Assembly (NCBI GenBank): GCA_947375135.1
Contig: CANCER010000007.1
Coordinates: 94,936 to 158,935 of the forward strand
Length of the DNA: 64,000 nucleotides
Reading direction: 5' to 3'
From: Comamonadaceae bacterium
GTDB lineage: Bacteria > Pseudomonadota > Gammaproteobacteria > Burkholderiales > Burkholderiaceae_C
Shown here in pieces: positions 24,345-33,067 of this stretch (position 1 is its first letter; every line of letters starts with the position of its first letter). A model generated the notes under the pieces. That model was not told the DNA's origin. It did not search any database and worked only from the letters and a program-made list of their open reading frames with translations. The translations under genes were made by a program, and so were the position numbers.

Positions 24345-26264
24345 ATGAAATCCAAAATAGTCTCAGCAGCGGATGCTGTCGCACTCATTCACGACGGTGA
24401 CACCCTGGTGTGTTCCGGCTTTGGTGTGGTCGGGGTGCCGGATGAATTGCTGCTGGCGCTGGAAAAGCGTTTTCTGGAAACTGCGGCGCCGTGCAACCTG
24501 CACCTGCTGTTTGGCGGCGGACCGGGCGATGGCAAGGACCAGGGGCTGAACCGTATTGCACACGAGGGGCTGATTGCCTCGGCCATCGGTGGCCACTGGG
24601 GCCTGGTGCCCAAGGTGGGTGCCATGGCCATGGCCAACCAGATCGAGGCCTACAACCTGCCGCTGGGCGTGATCTCGCACATGTACCGTGACATCGCCGC
24701 CGGTCTGCCGGGCAACCTCAGCGCGGTGGGCCTGGGCACCTTTGTCGATCCGCGGCTGCAGGGCGGCAAGGTCAATGCGCGCACCACGCAAGACATCGTG
24801 GAAGTCACCACCCTGGGCGGGCGCGAGCTGCTGTTCTACAAGGCGCCCAAACCCCATGTGGCGTTCATTCGTGCCTCCATTGCCGACCCCGACGGCAACC
24901 TGTCGCTGGAGCGCGAAGCGCTGACGCAGGACGCGCTGGCAATTGCCATGGCTGTCAAAAATTCCGGTGGCATTGTGATTGCGCAGGTGGAGTTCATCAC
25001 CGAGTCCGGCGCCATGCTGCCCCGGCGTGTCAAGGTGCCAGGCATTCTGGTGGACTGTGTCGTGCTCGCCCGCCCCGAGTACCACAAGCAAACCTATGGC
25101 ACGCCCTACCACCCCGCACTGTCCGGCGAAATGCGGGTGCCCCTGGACGCGCTGCCCCCCATGCCGTTTGACGAGCGCAAGGTGATTGCACGCCGCGCCG
25201 CTTTTGAACTGATGCCCAATGCGGTGGTCAACCTGGGCATCGGCATGCCCGAAGGCGTGGCTGACATTGCCAACGAAGAGCGCCTGTTGCGCTATATGAC
25301 ACTCACAGCCGAGCCCGGCGTCGTGGGCGGTGTGCCGGGCAGCGGCATGAATTTCGGCTCCAGCACCAACGCCACGGCGCAGTTGGACATGAACCAGCAG
25401 TTTGACTTTTACGACGGCGGCGGCTTGGATCTCGCCGTACTGGGTCTGGCCGAGTGCGATGCACGCGGCAATATCAACGTCAGCCGCTTCGGTCCGCGTT
25501 TGGCCGGTGCCGGCGGCTTTATCAACATCACGCAAAACAGCCGCACCGTGATCTTCATCGGCACCTTCACCGCCGGTGGTCTGGATGTGAAGGTGGGTGA
25601 TGGAAAGCTCACCATCGTCAAGGAAGGCAAGTTCCGCAAGTTCGTCGAGAAGATTGAGCAAGTCACCTTCAGCGGTGAATACGCATCCACCCAGGGTAAA
25701 AAGGTGCTGTACATCACCGAGCGTTGCGTGCTGACCCTGACCGCCGAGGGCTTGGAGCTGACCGAGGTGGCGCCGGGCGTGGACATCGAGCGCGATATCC
25801 TGCCGTATATGGCTTTCAAGCCCATCATCCGCAACCCGCAGTTGATGGACGCGCGCATCTTCCGCGACGAGATCATGGGACTGAAGGACACACTGCTGTC
25901 CATCTCGCTGCTCGAGCGTATCTCGTACCAGCCCGAGCGTAATTTGCTGTTCCTGAACTTCCAGGGTCTGAAACTGGTCAGCCCGAAAGATGCACAAGAC
26001 GTGCAGGCCGCCGTGGAACGCAAGTGCAAGGAAATCGGCCGCAAGGTGAACCTCATCGTGAACTACGACGGCTTTGAAATCCTGGAGCCCGCCATGGACG
26101 CCTACACCGAAGTGGTGAAGACCATGAGTGAAAAATACTACGACAAGACCACGCGCTACAGCACCAGCGCGTTCCTGCGTAACAAGCTCGGTGCCGCCAT
26201 CAGCGGTCGCGGCCTGGCCCCGCATATATACGAAACGCAGGCCGAGGCCGAAGCCGCGATCTAG
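24345..26264 (+). CDS. Acyl-CoA:acetate/3-ketoacid CoA-transferase (fused alpha-beta)
   Basis: The 639-residue family I CoA-transferase has both subunits fused. The alpha part starts SKIVSAADAVALIHDGDTLVCSGFG; the beta part has VVNLGIGMPEGVADIA and the catalytic Glu323 in TAEPGVVGGVPGSGMNFGSS. About 110 residues beyond the transferase core (from about KPIIRNPQLMDAR) form a C-terminal extension also seen in other betaproteobacterial homologues as I recall. It moves CoA between short acyl groups such as acetoacetate, acetate or 3-hydroxyacids. AGGAG lies 12 bases before the ATG at 24345. It lies directly after the DUF3141 gene on the same strand. Confidence 0.9.
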   Translation: MKSKIVSAADAVALIHDGDTLVCSGFGVVGVPDELLLALEKRFLETAAPCNLHLLFGGGPGDGKDQGLNRIAHEGLIASAIGGHWGLVPKVGAMAMANQIEAYNLPLGVISHMYRDIAAGLPGNLSAVGLGTFVDPRLQGGKVNARTTQDIVEVTTLGGRELLFYKAPKPHVAFIRASIADPDGNLSLEREALTQDALAIAMAVKNSGGIVIAQVEFITESGAMLPRRVKVPGILVDCVVLARPEYHKQTYGTPYHPALSGEMRVPLDALPPMPFDERKVIARRAAFELMPNAVVNLGIGMPEGVADIANEERLLRYMTLTAEPGVVGGVPGSGMNFGSSTNATAQLDMNQQFDFYDGGGLDLAVLGLAECDARGNINVSRFGPRLAGAGGFINITQNSRTVIFIGTFTAGGLDVKVGDGKLTIVKEGKFRKFVEKIEQVTFSGEYASTQGKKVLYITERCVLTLTAEGLELTEVAPGVDIERDILPYMAFKPIIRNPQLMDARIFRDEIMGLKDTLLSISLLERISYQPERNLLFLNFQGLKLVSPKDAQDVQAAVERKCKEIGRKVNLIVNYDGFEILEPAMDAYTEVVKTMSEKYYDKTTRYSTSAFLRNKLGAAISGRGLAPHIYETQAEAEAAI

Positions 26265-26270
26265 CCCACC

Positions 26271-26292
26271 CCGCGCGGGCCGCGACGCGCGG
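26271..26292 (+). terminator. GC-rich hairpin after the CoA-transferase gene
   Basis: CCGCGCG-GGCCGCGA-CGCGCGG is a 7-bp stem that starts 6 bases after the stop codon. No U-run follows, so it is a weak terminator candidate or an mRNA-end structure. Confidence 0.45.
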
Positions 26293-26949
26293 CAGGGGCC
26301 TCTTCACGTATTTCAACCGACCTGCACCCTCCTGCGGGTAGCGTAAGCGTGGGCCCGGTAGTCGGGACGCTGCTATCGCGATCCCTTGCGTGTCGAACCA
26401 TGTATCGGCTAGACCTCGCCAAAAAAATACCTATCGGCAAAATCCCTCCGGAATTATTTGGCGGTGAATGTCCGATGGCGGACAAAGCAACTCCTGCAAA
26501 GCCAGGAAAGCAGTAATAGTCCGCTCAGTAGAAAAATATTTCGCCCGTTTGAAAGCCAAAGATTGATCGGGCCCGGCCAGATCAATCCGACGGAACCTTG
26601 CAATGTATGGATGCGAGGAGCAAACCATAACCCCCTTCTTGTGGTCGCCGCATTGCGCACGGGCGTCCAACGCAGACTTCGTTGTCGGGCCGCTGCCGTT
26701 GCTTGACATCACGTTTTGCCGTCGTATTGGGGTCGTGGTGAAACATCTTTCAGGGTTGGCGTTTTTAGACTGAATCCCGGTCACCAGGTGGCTGGAGTGA
26801 ATAAGAGCAATAAATCAGCAAAGGCGAAGGATGTCTTCAACCCTGAAGAGAGCAAAGTGCAGATGGCTGGACAGTGTGATGCGGGTCCGTACGCGTTCAC
26901 GCCCCCATTCGGACCACCGCAAGGATTTGTCGGCGCTGGGAGTGCGCGC
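26293..26949. other. Non-coding gap before the type VI secretion genes
   Basis: About 660 bases without a convincing gene. The base composition is more mixed than in the flanks (AT-rich patches near 26420-26540). Short open frames exist on both strands, for example 26431-26784 minus, but none has a family motif or a good ribosome site. The stretch must hold the T6SS promoter. I looked for a sigma-54 -24/-12 pattern and saw no clear one. The end (26716-26949) is an open extension of the clpV frame. Confidence 0.5.
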
Positions 26950-29649
26950 GTGAACATCCCGCGTCGCGCCCTTTTTGGCAAACTCAATACCGATCTGTTC
27001 CGTGCCATTGAATCTGCGACTGCCTTCGCCAAGCTGCGTGGCAATCCGTATGTGGAAATGGTCCACTGGTTGCACCAGATCTGGCAGATCTCCGGCAATG
27101 ATTTCCATCGCATCGCGGTGCATTACGGTGTGGATGCGGCACAGGTCGAGAAGGATCTGACCATCGCGCTGGCGCAGTTGCCCGGGGGCGCCAGCGGCAT
27201 CAATGACTTCAGCCACCTGATCGAAGCGTCCATCGAGCGCGCCTGGGTTTTTTCCAGTTTGTCGATGGGCGATAAAAGCATTCGCGGTGCGTGGTTGCTG
27301 GCTGCGCTGGTACAGACGCCCGATTTGCGACGCGTGCTGCTGGGTATCTCCGCTACGTTTCAAAAGATCCCCCCGCTGCAGGTGGGTGACGACTTCCCGC
27401 TCATCATTGCAGGCTCCAAAGAAGACACCTCCGCTGCGCACGAGGCTACGGATATGCCCGCAACCATACCGGGCGAGGCCAGCGGCGCACTGGAGCCGCT
27501 TCAAGACGGCAAGTCGGCCCTGGCGAAGTACTGTTCTGACCTGACGGCATTGGCACGCGACGGGCACATCGACCCGGTGATCGGACGTGAGCACGAAATC
27601 CGCACCATGGTGGACATCCTGCTACGCCGGCGCCAGAACAACCCGCTGCTCACTGGCGAGGCTGGTGTGGGTAAGACCGCTGTTGTAGAGGGATTGGCGC
27701 TAGCCATCGTAGCCAGGAAGGTTCCGCCCAACTTGCAGAACGTGCGCATGCTCAATCTGGACGTTGGCGCATTGCTGGCCGGTGCCAGTATGCGGGGCGA
27801 ATTTGAATCCCGTCTGAAGGCTGTGCTGAAAGAGGCCAGTGAGTCCCCGCAGCCGGTCATCCTGTTTGTGGACGAGGTGCACACGCTGGTAGGCGCCGGC
27901 GGTCCGGCAGGCATCGGCGATGCAGCCAATTTGTTCAAACCTGCGTTGGCCCGTGGGGCCTTGCGCACGATTGGGGCTACCACCTGGTCGGAGTATAAAA
28001 AACACATCGAAAAGGATCCGGCCCTGACGCGGCGCTTTCAGGTGCTGCAGGTTCTGGAACCTGAGGAAGCCGCCGCCATTGCGATGGTGCGCGGCCTGGT
28101 GCCCGCATTTGCCAAGCACCATGGTGTCACCATTCTGGATGAGGCGGTGCGCGCTGCAGTGACCTTGTCGCACCGCTACATACCGGCACGTCAGTTGCCG
28201 GACAAGGCCATCAGCTTGTTGGACACGGCGTGCGCGCGCGTTGCTATGTCCTTGCATGCGCCCTCGCGTGAGCTTGAAGACGTGAATGCGCGGCTTGCCG
28301 CCTTGGAATGTGAAAGTGCTTTGCTTTCCCAAGAGGCAGCCATGGGAAAGGAACGCAGCTTAGTGATTGCGGCCCTGGATGCGCAGTTGGCTGAACTCGA
28401 AGAGAGCCAATCGGCCCAGACACAGGCCGCCGCCGCGGAGCGGGAATTGAGCGCTGCCATCCTGAACAAGCGTGAGCAATTGCAGCACGTGCAGGATGAG
28501 GGAGAAAAGCAGCTGCTGACGCAGATCCTGCAGCGACTGGAGCGTGAATTTGCCACACTCCAAGGAGACAGCCCTCGTATCCATATTGAGGTGGAAGCCA
28601 GAGTCGTGGCTTCCATCGTGGCCGACTGGACTGGTATTCCTGTGGGCCGCATGGTACGTGATGAGGTGGCGGCAGTGATGTCGCTGGACAGCCAATTGCG
28701 CAAGCGTGTGGTCGGGCAGGACCCAGCGCTTGCCGTTATCGCCGAACGTGTAAAAACCGCCAAGGCCAAGCTCAGCGATCCCAATAAACCGCTGGGAACT
28801 TTTCTGCTGGTCGGGCCTTCAGGCGTAGGCAAGACCGAGACTGCGCTGGCGCTGGCTCAGGCCGTCTATGGGGGCGAGCACAACCTCATCAGCATCAATA
28901 TGAGCGAGTACCAGGAGGCGCACACGGTCTCCAGCCTGAAGGGCGCGCCCCCCGGGTATGTGGGTTATGGCGAGGGTGGCGTTCTCACCGAGGCCGTGCG
29001 TCGCAGGCCCTATAGCGTCATCCTGCTGGATGAAGTGGAGAAAGCCCACCCCGATGTGCATGAGGTGTTCTACCAGGTATTTGACAAAGGCTGGATGGAA
29101 GACGGCGAAGGCAGAGTCATTGACTTCAAGAACACATTGATTCTGCTCACCAGCAATACCGGCTCGGAGGTCATCAGCAATTTGTGCGAAGACCCGGCGC
29201 TGGCACCGGACGCCACCGCTTTGGTGGAGGCCTTGCAGCCCGAGTTGCGCAAGGTCTTCCCTGCGGCCTTCTTGGGTCGTTTGACCATTGTGCCCTACCT
29301 GCCCCTGCCCAGTCATTTGCTGGAAGCCATTGTCGGCTTGCAACTGCAAAAAGTGGTGGCTCGCATGCAGGAACAGCATGGCATTGCCCTCGACTGCACG
29401 CCTGCTGCCATTGCACACATCGTGAGCCAATGTGGCACGCATGAGACCGGCGCCCGGCGCATCAGCCAGTTCATCGAGCAAAACGTGCTGGCGCAACTCG
29501 CGCAATGTTGGCTGCAAGCCATGCAAGACCACATTGTGCTGCGCAAGGTGGTCTTGCAGGCCGAGTCGGAGCTCTTGCAGCGGCCCCAGACCCATCTGCC
29601 GCTTGCCTCCAAAGCGGGCCTGCATTTGCAACTGTTTGGGGAGGAGTGA
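26950..29649 (+). CDS. clpV: T6SS sheath-disassembly ATPase ClpV (TssH)
   Basis: This 899-residue double AAA+ unfoldase recycles the contracted TssB/TssC sheath. An N-terminal double-Clp domain comes first, then AAA1 with Walker A GEAGVGKTA (236-244) and ILFVDEVHTLVGAG, a coiled-coil middle domain (ELEDVNARLAALECESALLS onward) and AAA2 with GPSGVGKTE (622-630) and ILLDEVEKAHPDV. The GTG at 26950 was chosen: GGGAG lies 7 bases before it and the family N-terminus (NIPRRALFGKLN) begins there. The frame is open 78 codons further up, with an ATG at 26863 as the alternative. It is the first T6SS gene. Confidence 0.93.
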   Translation: MNIPRRALFGKLNTDLFRAIESATAFAKLRGNPYVEMVHWLHQIWQISGNDFHRIAVHYGVDAAQVEKDLTIALAQLPGGASGINDFSHLIEASIERAWVFSSLSMGDKSIRGAWLLAALVQTPDLRRVLLGISATFQKIPPLQVGDDFPLIIAGSKEDTSAAHEATDMPATIPGEASGALEPLQDGKSALAKYCSDLTALARDGHIDPVIGREHEIRTMVDILLRRRQNNPLLTGEAGVGKTAVVEGLALAIVARKVPPNLQNVRMLNLDVGALLAGASMRGEFESRLKAVLKEASESPQPVILFVDEVHTLVGAGGPAGIGDAANLFKPALARGALRTIGATTWSEYKKHIEKDPALTRRFQVLQVLEPEEAAAIAMVRGLVPAFAKHHGVTILDEAVRAAVTLSHRYIPARQLPDKAISLLDTACARVAMSLHAPSRELEDVNARLAALECESALLSQEAAMGKERSLVIAALDAQLAELEESQSAQTQAAAAERELSAAILNKREQLQHVQDEGEKQLLTQILQRLEREFATLQGDSPRIHIEVEARVVASIVADWTGIPVGRMVRDEVAAVMSLDSQLRKRVVGQDPALAVIAERVKTAKAKLSDPNKPLGTFLLVGPSGVGKTETALALAQAVYGGEHNLISINMSEYQEAHTVSSLKGAPPGYVGYGEGGVLTEAVRRRPYSVILLDEVEKAHPDVHEVFYQVFDKGWMEDGEGRVIDFKNTLILLTSNTGSEVISNLCEDPALAPDATALVEALQPELRKVFPAAFLGRLTIVPYLPLPSHLLEAIVGLQLQKVVARMQEQHGIALDCTPAAIAHIVSQCGTHETGARRISQFIEQNVLAQLAQCWLQAMQDHIVLRKVVLQAESELLQRPQTHLPLASKAGLHLQLFGEE

Positions 29650-29775
29650 AGCCATGCCTGCATTCCTCCCAATCGTTCACCTTCGTCAGGCGCGCGCAAT
29701 CGTGCATGGCGCTATTCAACCGACCGGGATGGGTGGTCCGGTCACTCTGTTTCTCATCAACCTGAAGGAATCCCT

Positions 29776-30288
29776 ATGAGTGCCAGCAACAGCAGTCAAA
29801 AGTTCATTGCGCGCAACCGTGCTCCACGCGTGCAAATTGAATATGACGTGGAAATTTACGGTAGCGAAAAGAAGATCGAGCTACCTTTCGTGATGGGTGT
29901 ACTGGCCGACCTGTCGGGCAAGCCTCTCGAACCGCTGCCCGGTGTGGACGAGCGCAAATTCCTCGAAATTGACATCGACAATTTTGACGAACGCATGAAA
30001 GCTATCGCACCGCGCGTCGCGTTTAGTGTGCCCAACACACTCACCGGCGCCGGCCATGTCATGGTCGACATTACGTTCGAGAGCATGGACGACTTCTCTC
30101 CCGCCGCAGTGGCCAACAAGGTCGATGCGCTCAAGCAACTGCTGGACGCACGCACCCAACTCTCCAACCTGCAGACGTACATGGATGGCAAGGCCGGAGC
30201 AGAAGACCTGGTGCGCAAGCTGCTGTCGGATCCGGCGCTGATGAAGTCGTTGGCGGCGACCCCAAAACCTGCTGCCCTGAACTCCTGA
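29776..30288 (+). CDS. tssB: T6SS contractile sheath small subunit TssB (VipA)
   Basis: This 170-residue sheath protein pairs with TssC to form the contractile tube around Hcp. Motifs RNRAPRVQIEYDVEIYGSEK and ELPFVMGVLADLSGKP are diagnostic, and the middle FDERMKAIAPRVAFSVPN is the TssC-contact region. The length is normal for the family. AAGGA lies 8 bases before the ATG. The 126-base gap after clpV has no gene. It would act in the cytoplasm, attached to the baseplate. Confidence 0.96.
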   Translation: MSASNSSQKFIARNRAPRVQIEYDVEIYGSEKKIELPFVMGVLADLSGKPLEPLPGVDERKFLEIDIDNFDERMKAIAPRVAFSVPNTLTGAGHVMVDITFESMDDFSPAAVANKVDALKQLLDARTQLSNLQTYMDGKAGAEDLVRKLLSDPALMKSLAATPKPAALNS

Positions 30289-30338
30289 TTCCCTATCGCA
30301 TCACCTTTTACCTTCAACAAGACTAAGGAATTTCATCC

Positions 30339-31832
30339 ATGGAAACCCAATCAGCTGTCACTGGCGGTGCAACCCAGTTTTCTGATCCCAGTGTCTTTAC
30401 GGGTCTGCTGGACCGTGAATTCAAACCCAAAGGTGATCAACAGCGCGAAGCCGTAGAAGCCGCTGTTCGCACCCTGGCAGAGCAGGCGCTGGGCAACACC
30501 GTCACGATGAGTGACGACGCCTACGCCAGCATCGAAGCCATCATTGCGGAGATAGACCATAAGCTCACCGCGCAGATCAACCTGATCCTGCACCACGAAG
30601 ACTTTCAGCGTCTCGAATCCGCCTGGCGCGGGCTGGACCACCTGGTGTCCAACACCGAAACCGACGAGATGCTGAAGATCCGCTTCATGGACATCAGCAA
30701 GGTCGAGCTGCGTCGCACCATGCGCCGTTTCAAGGGCGTGGCATGGGACCAGAGCCCGTTGTTCAAGCGCCTGTACGAAGAAGAATACGGTCAACTCGGT
30801 GGCGAGCCCTATGGCTGCCTGGTGGCTGACTACTACTTTGACCATACGCCGCCTGATGTGGAGTTACTGGGTGCCATGGCCAAGATCGCCTCGGCTGCCC
30901 ACGCCCCCTTCATTGCCGGTGCTGCACCCAGCAATCTGCAAATGGATTCCTGGCAAGAGTTGGCCAATCCCCGCGACCTGGCCAAGATCACCGGCAACCT
31001 GGAGCACGCCGCCTGGAACTCGCTGCGCGCGACCGAAGACGCGCGCTACGTCGGCCTGTGCATGCCCCGTTTCCTGGGTCGCCTGCCCTATGGCGCCAAG
31101 ACCAACCCGGTGGATGCCTTCAACTTCGAAGAAAACACTGAAGGCGCTGACCACAAAAACTACGTGTGGAACAACGCGGCCTACGCCATGGCAGTCAACA
31201 TCAACCGCAGCTTCAAGCTCTACGGCTGGTGCACCATGATCCGTGGCGTGGAGTCCGGCGGCACGGTAGAAAACCTGCCTTGCCACACTTTCCCCACGGA
31301 CGACGGTGGCTTTGACATGAAGTGCCCCACCGAAATCGCGATTTCGGACCGGCGCGAAGCCGAATTGGCCAAGGCCGGTTTCATTCCGTTGATCCACCGC
31401 AAGGGCACGGACCACGCCACATTCATCGGTGCGCAGTCGCTGCAGAAGCCCCAGGAATACATGGATCCGGACGCCACGGCCAACGCCAACCTGTCGGCCC
31501 GTTTGCCCTACCTGTTTGCCAGCACACGCTTTGCGCACTACCTGAAGTCCATCGTGCGCGACAAGGTGGGTGCCTTCAAGGAACGCGAAGAAATGCAGAC
31601 CTGGCTGAACGGCTGGATCATGAATTATGTGGACGCTGACCCCGCCAACTCCAGCCAGGAAACCAAGGCGCGCCGCCCGCTGGCCGCTGCCGAGGTGGTG
31701 GTGGACGACGTGGAAGGCAATCCCGGCTACTACAGCGCCAAGTTCTTCCTGCGCCCGCACTTCCAGCTCGAGGGCCTGACGGTCAGCCTGCGTCTCGTGG
31801 CCAAGCTGCCATCGGTGAAGGCCGCTGCATAA
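30339..31832 (+). CDS. tssC: T6SS contractile sheath large subunit TssC (VipB)
   Basis: The 497-residue partner of TssB. Family marks are LESAWRGLDHLVSNTETDE, IRFMDISKVELRRTMRRFK, the GGEPYGCLVADYYFDH segment, and the C-terminal PGYYSAKFFLRPHFQLEGL. ClpV recognises the contracted sheath through TssC/TssB helices. AAGGA precedes the ATG with normal spacing. Length is standard (about 490-500). It follows tssB by 50 bases. Confidence 0.97.
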   Translation: METQSAVTGGATQFSDPSVFTGLLDREFKPKGDQQREAVEAAVRTLAEQALGNTVTMSDDAYASIEAIIAEIDHKLTAQINLILHHEDFQRLESAWRGLDHLVSNTETDEMLKIRFMDISKVELRRTMRRFKGVAWDQSPLFKRLYEEEYGQLGGEPYGCLVADYYFDHTPPDVELLGAMAKIASAAHAPFIAGAAPSNLQMDSWQELANPRDLAKITGNLEHAAWNSLRATEDARYVGLCMPRFLGRLPYGAKTNPVDAFNFEENTEGADHKNYVWNNAAYAMAVNINRSFKLYGWCTMIRGVESGGTVENLPCHTFPTDDGGFDMKCPTEIAISDRREAELAKAGFIPLIHRKGTDHATFIGAQSLQKPQEYMDPDATANANLSARLPYLFASTRFAHYLKSIVRDKVGAFKEREEMQTWLNGWIMNYVDADPANSSQETKARRPLAAAEVVVDDVEGNPGYYSAKFFLRPHFQLEGLTVSLRLVAKLPSVKAAA

Positions 31833-31882
31833 GCGACCTGAATTAGTTTTCTTACTCACTTTTATTTATTAGGAAACATCAA

Positions 31883-32365
31883 ATGGCACAAGACATCTTT
31901 TTGAAAATCGCCGGCATCGACGGTGAGAGCCTGGACTCGGCCCACAAAAACGAAATCGAAGTCAGCAGCTGGACCTGGCAGGTTCTGCAGGAATCCAATA
32001 TGCATGCAGGCTCCGGCGGCGGCTCCGGAAAGGCCACAGTCAAAGACCTGAGCTTTGTTCACAGCGTAGACCGTTCCAGCCCCAACCTCATGAAGTTCTG
32101 CCTGACCGGCAAGCACATCGCCGAAGCCAAGCTCACGGTTCGCAAGGCCGGCGGTAGCCCGCTGGAGTACCTCAAGATCACCATGACCGACGTCGTGATC
32201 ACCAATGTGCAACCGGCAGGCTCATCCGCTGACGAGATCATCAAAGAGCAGGTGAGCATGGCCTTCGCCAAGGTCAAGCAAGAGTACACCGTGCAAAACC
32301 AGCAAGGCGGCTCCGGCGGCGCCGTCACCGCAGGCTACGACATCAAGCTGAACAAAGAAGCCTGA
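31883..32365 (+). CDS. hcp: T6SS inner-tube protein Hcp (TssD)
   Basis: The 160-residue hexameric tube protein is exported with the VgrG tip and can carry small effectors in its lumen. It begins MAQDIFLKIAGIDGESLD and shows LEYLKITMTDVVITNVQPAG and EQVSMAFAKVKQEYTVQNQQ, standard Hcp motifs. An AGGA site lies 9 bases before the ATG. The gene is single in this window. A set of inverted repeats follows its stop and may set the mRNA 3' end and the drop in expression toward tssJ. Confidence 0.97.
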   Translation: MAQDIFLKIAGIDGESLDSAHKNEIEVSSWTWQVLQESNMHAGSGGGSGKATVKDLSFVHSVDRSSPNLMKFCLTGKHIAEAKLTVRKAGGSPLEYLKITMTDVVITNVQPAGSSADEIIKEQVSMAFAKVKQEYTVQNQQGGSGGAVTAGYDIKLNKEA

Positions 32366-32381
32366 TTGTGAAGTGTGAATT

Positions 32382-32436
32382 CCGGGGGCTTATGTCCCCG
32401 GGTTCTTTGGTCCCCGGTGGTATTGCGTCGCCGGGG
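32382..32436 (+). other. Alternative hairpins between hcp and tssJ
   Basis: Four 6-base elements follow the hcp stop: CCGGGG (32382), CCCCGG (32396), CCCCGG (32412) and CCGGGG (32431). The first can pair with the second or third, and the fourth with the second or third, so more than one fold is possible. This could act as an attenuator or 3' end stabiliser that gives more Hcp than downstream proteins. Inference only. Confidence 0.45.
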
Positions 32437-32472
32437 TTCCTCCAAATTTTGCTGAAAGCTATCGGAGCGGAC

Positions 32473-33033
32473 ATGTACCGACTGTTGTCAAACTCGCTTG
32501 TAGTGGCATTGCGCCATACGGGTGCAGCTGCGCGCCTGATCAAGCTCGCGCTCGCGCTGGCATTTCTGTTCGCCCTGGCGGCACAGGTGCAAGCGCAGGA
32601 AGCCAAAGAACAAACCAAGCTGGTTCTCACCGTAGAGGCAGCGTCCGGCGTCAATCCGGATACCAGTCTGCGCCCGTCGCCCATCAAGGTCCGCATTTAC
32701 GAACTCAAGGACCCTGGTTCCTTTGCGGAGGCGGATTACTTCAGCCTGGATACCACCGACAAGGTCACTCTCGCGGCCGACATGCTGGCCAAGGATGAGT
32801 TCATCTTGCGTCCGGGCGAGAGCCGCACTATCGAGCGCAAAAGCAATGCCCAAACCACGGCCATCGGCGTGCTGGCGGGATACCGGGATTTGCCCAACTC
32901 CACCTGGCGCGTGATCTACAAGCTCAAAGAAGCACCCGCAGCCTCCTGGATGCGCGCACTGCTTCCTGCCAATCGGGCAGAGCTGAGCATTCAGTTGCAG
33001 CCACAAGGCATCGCCTTGACCGAAAAGCCCTGA
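32473..33033 (+). CDS. tssJ: T6SS membrane-complex protein TssJ, without lipobox
   Basis: TssJ normally is an outer-membrane lipoprotein that binds the periplasmic end of TssM. This 186-residue protein has the TssJ body (LVLTVEAASGVNPDTSLRPS, PIKVRIYELKDPGSF, LRPGESRTIERKSN, IGVLAGYRDLPNSTWRVIYK) but its signal segment (LIKLALALAFLFALAAQVQA) ends in a signal-peptidase-I-like AQA-QE and there is no cysteine anywhere in the protein. Start at 32473 follows GGAG by 5 bases; an earlier in-frame ATG lies in the hairpin region. It is probably soluble in the periplasm or anchored by an uncleaved signal. Confidence 0.9.
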   Translation: MYRLLSNSLVVALRHTGAAARLIKLALALAFLFALAAQVQAQEAKEQTKLVLTVEAASGVNPDTSLRPSPIKVRIYELKDPGSFAEADYFSLDTTDKVTLAADMLAKDEFILRPGESRTIERKSNAQTTAIGVLAGYRDLPNSTWRVIYKLKEAPAASWMRALLPANRAELSIQLQPQGIALTEKP

Positions 33034-33067
33034 CGCCCCCTTTTGCCACGCTAACCACAACCACACT

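Noticed and set aside
24363..26225. 620-residue open frame on the minus strand
   Set aside because: It lies wholly antisense to the CoA-transferase gene, is rich in His/Gln/Arg and has no domain; such long antisense frames are common in high-GC DNA.
26431..26784. 117-residue minus-strand frame in the gap before clpV
   Set aside because: No family resemblance and no clear ribosome site; its end runs into the clpV leader. Kept as non-coding.
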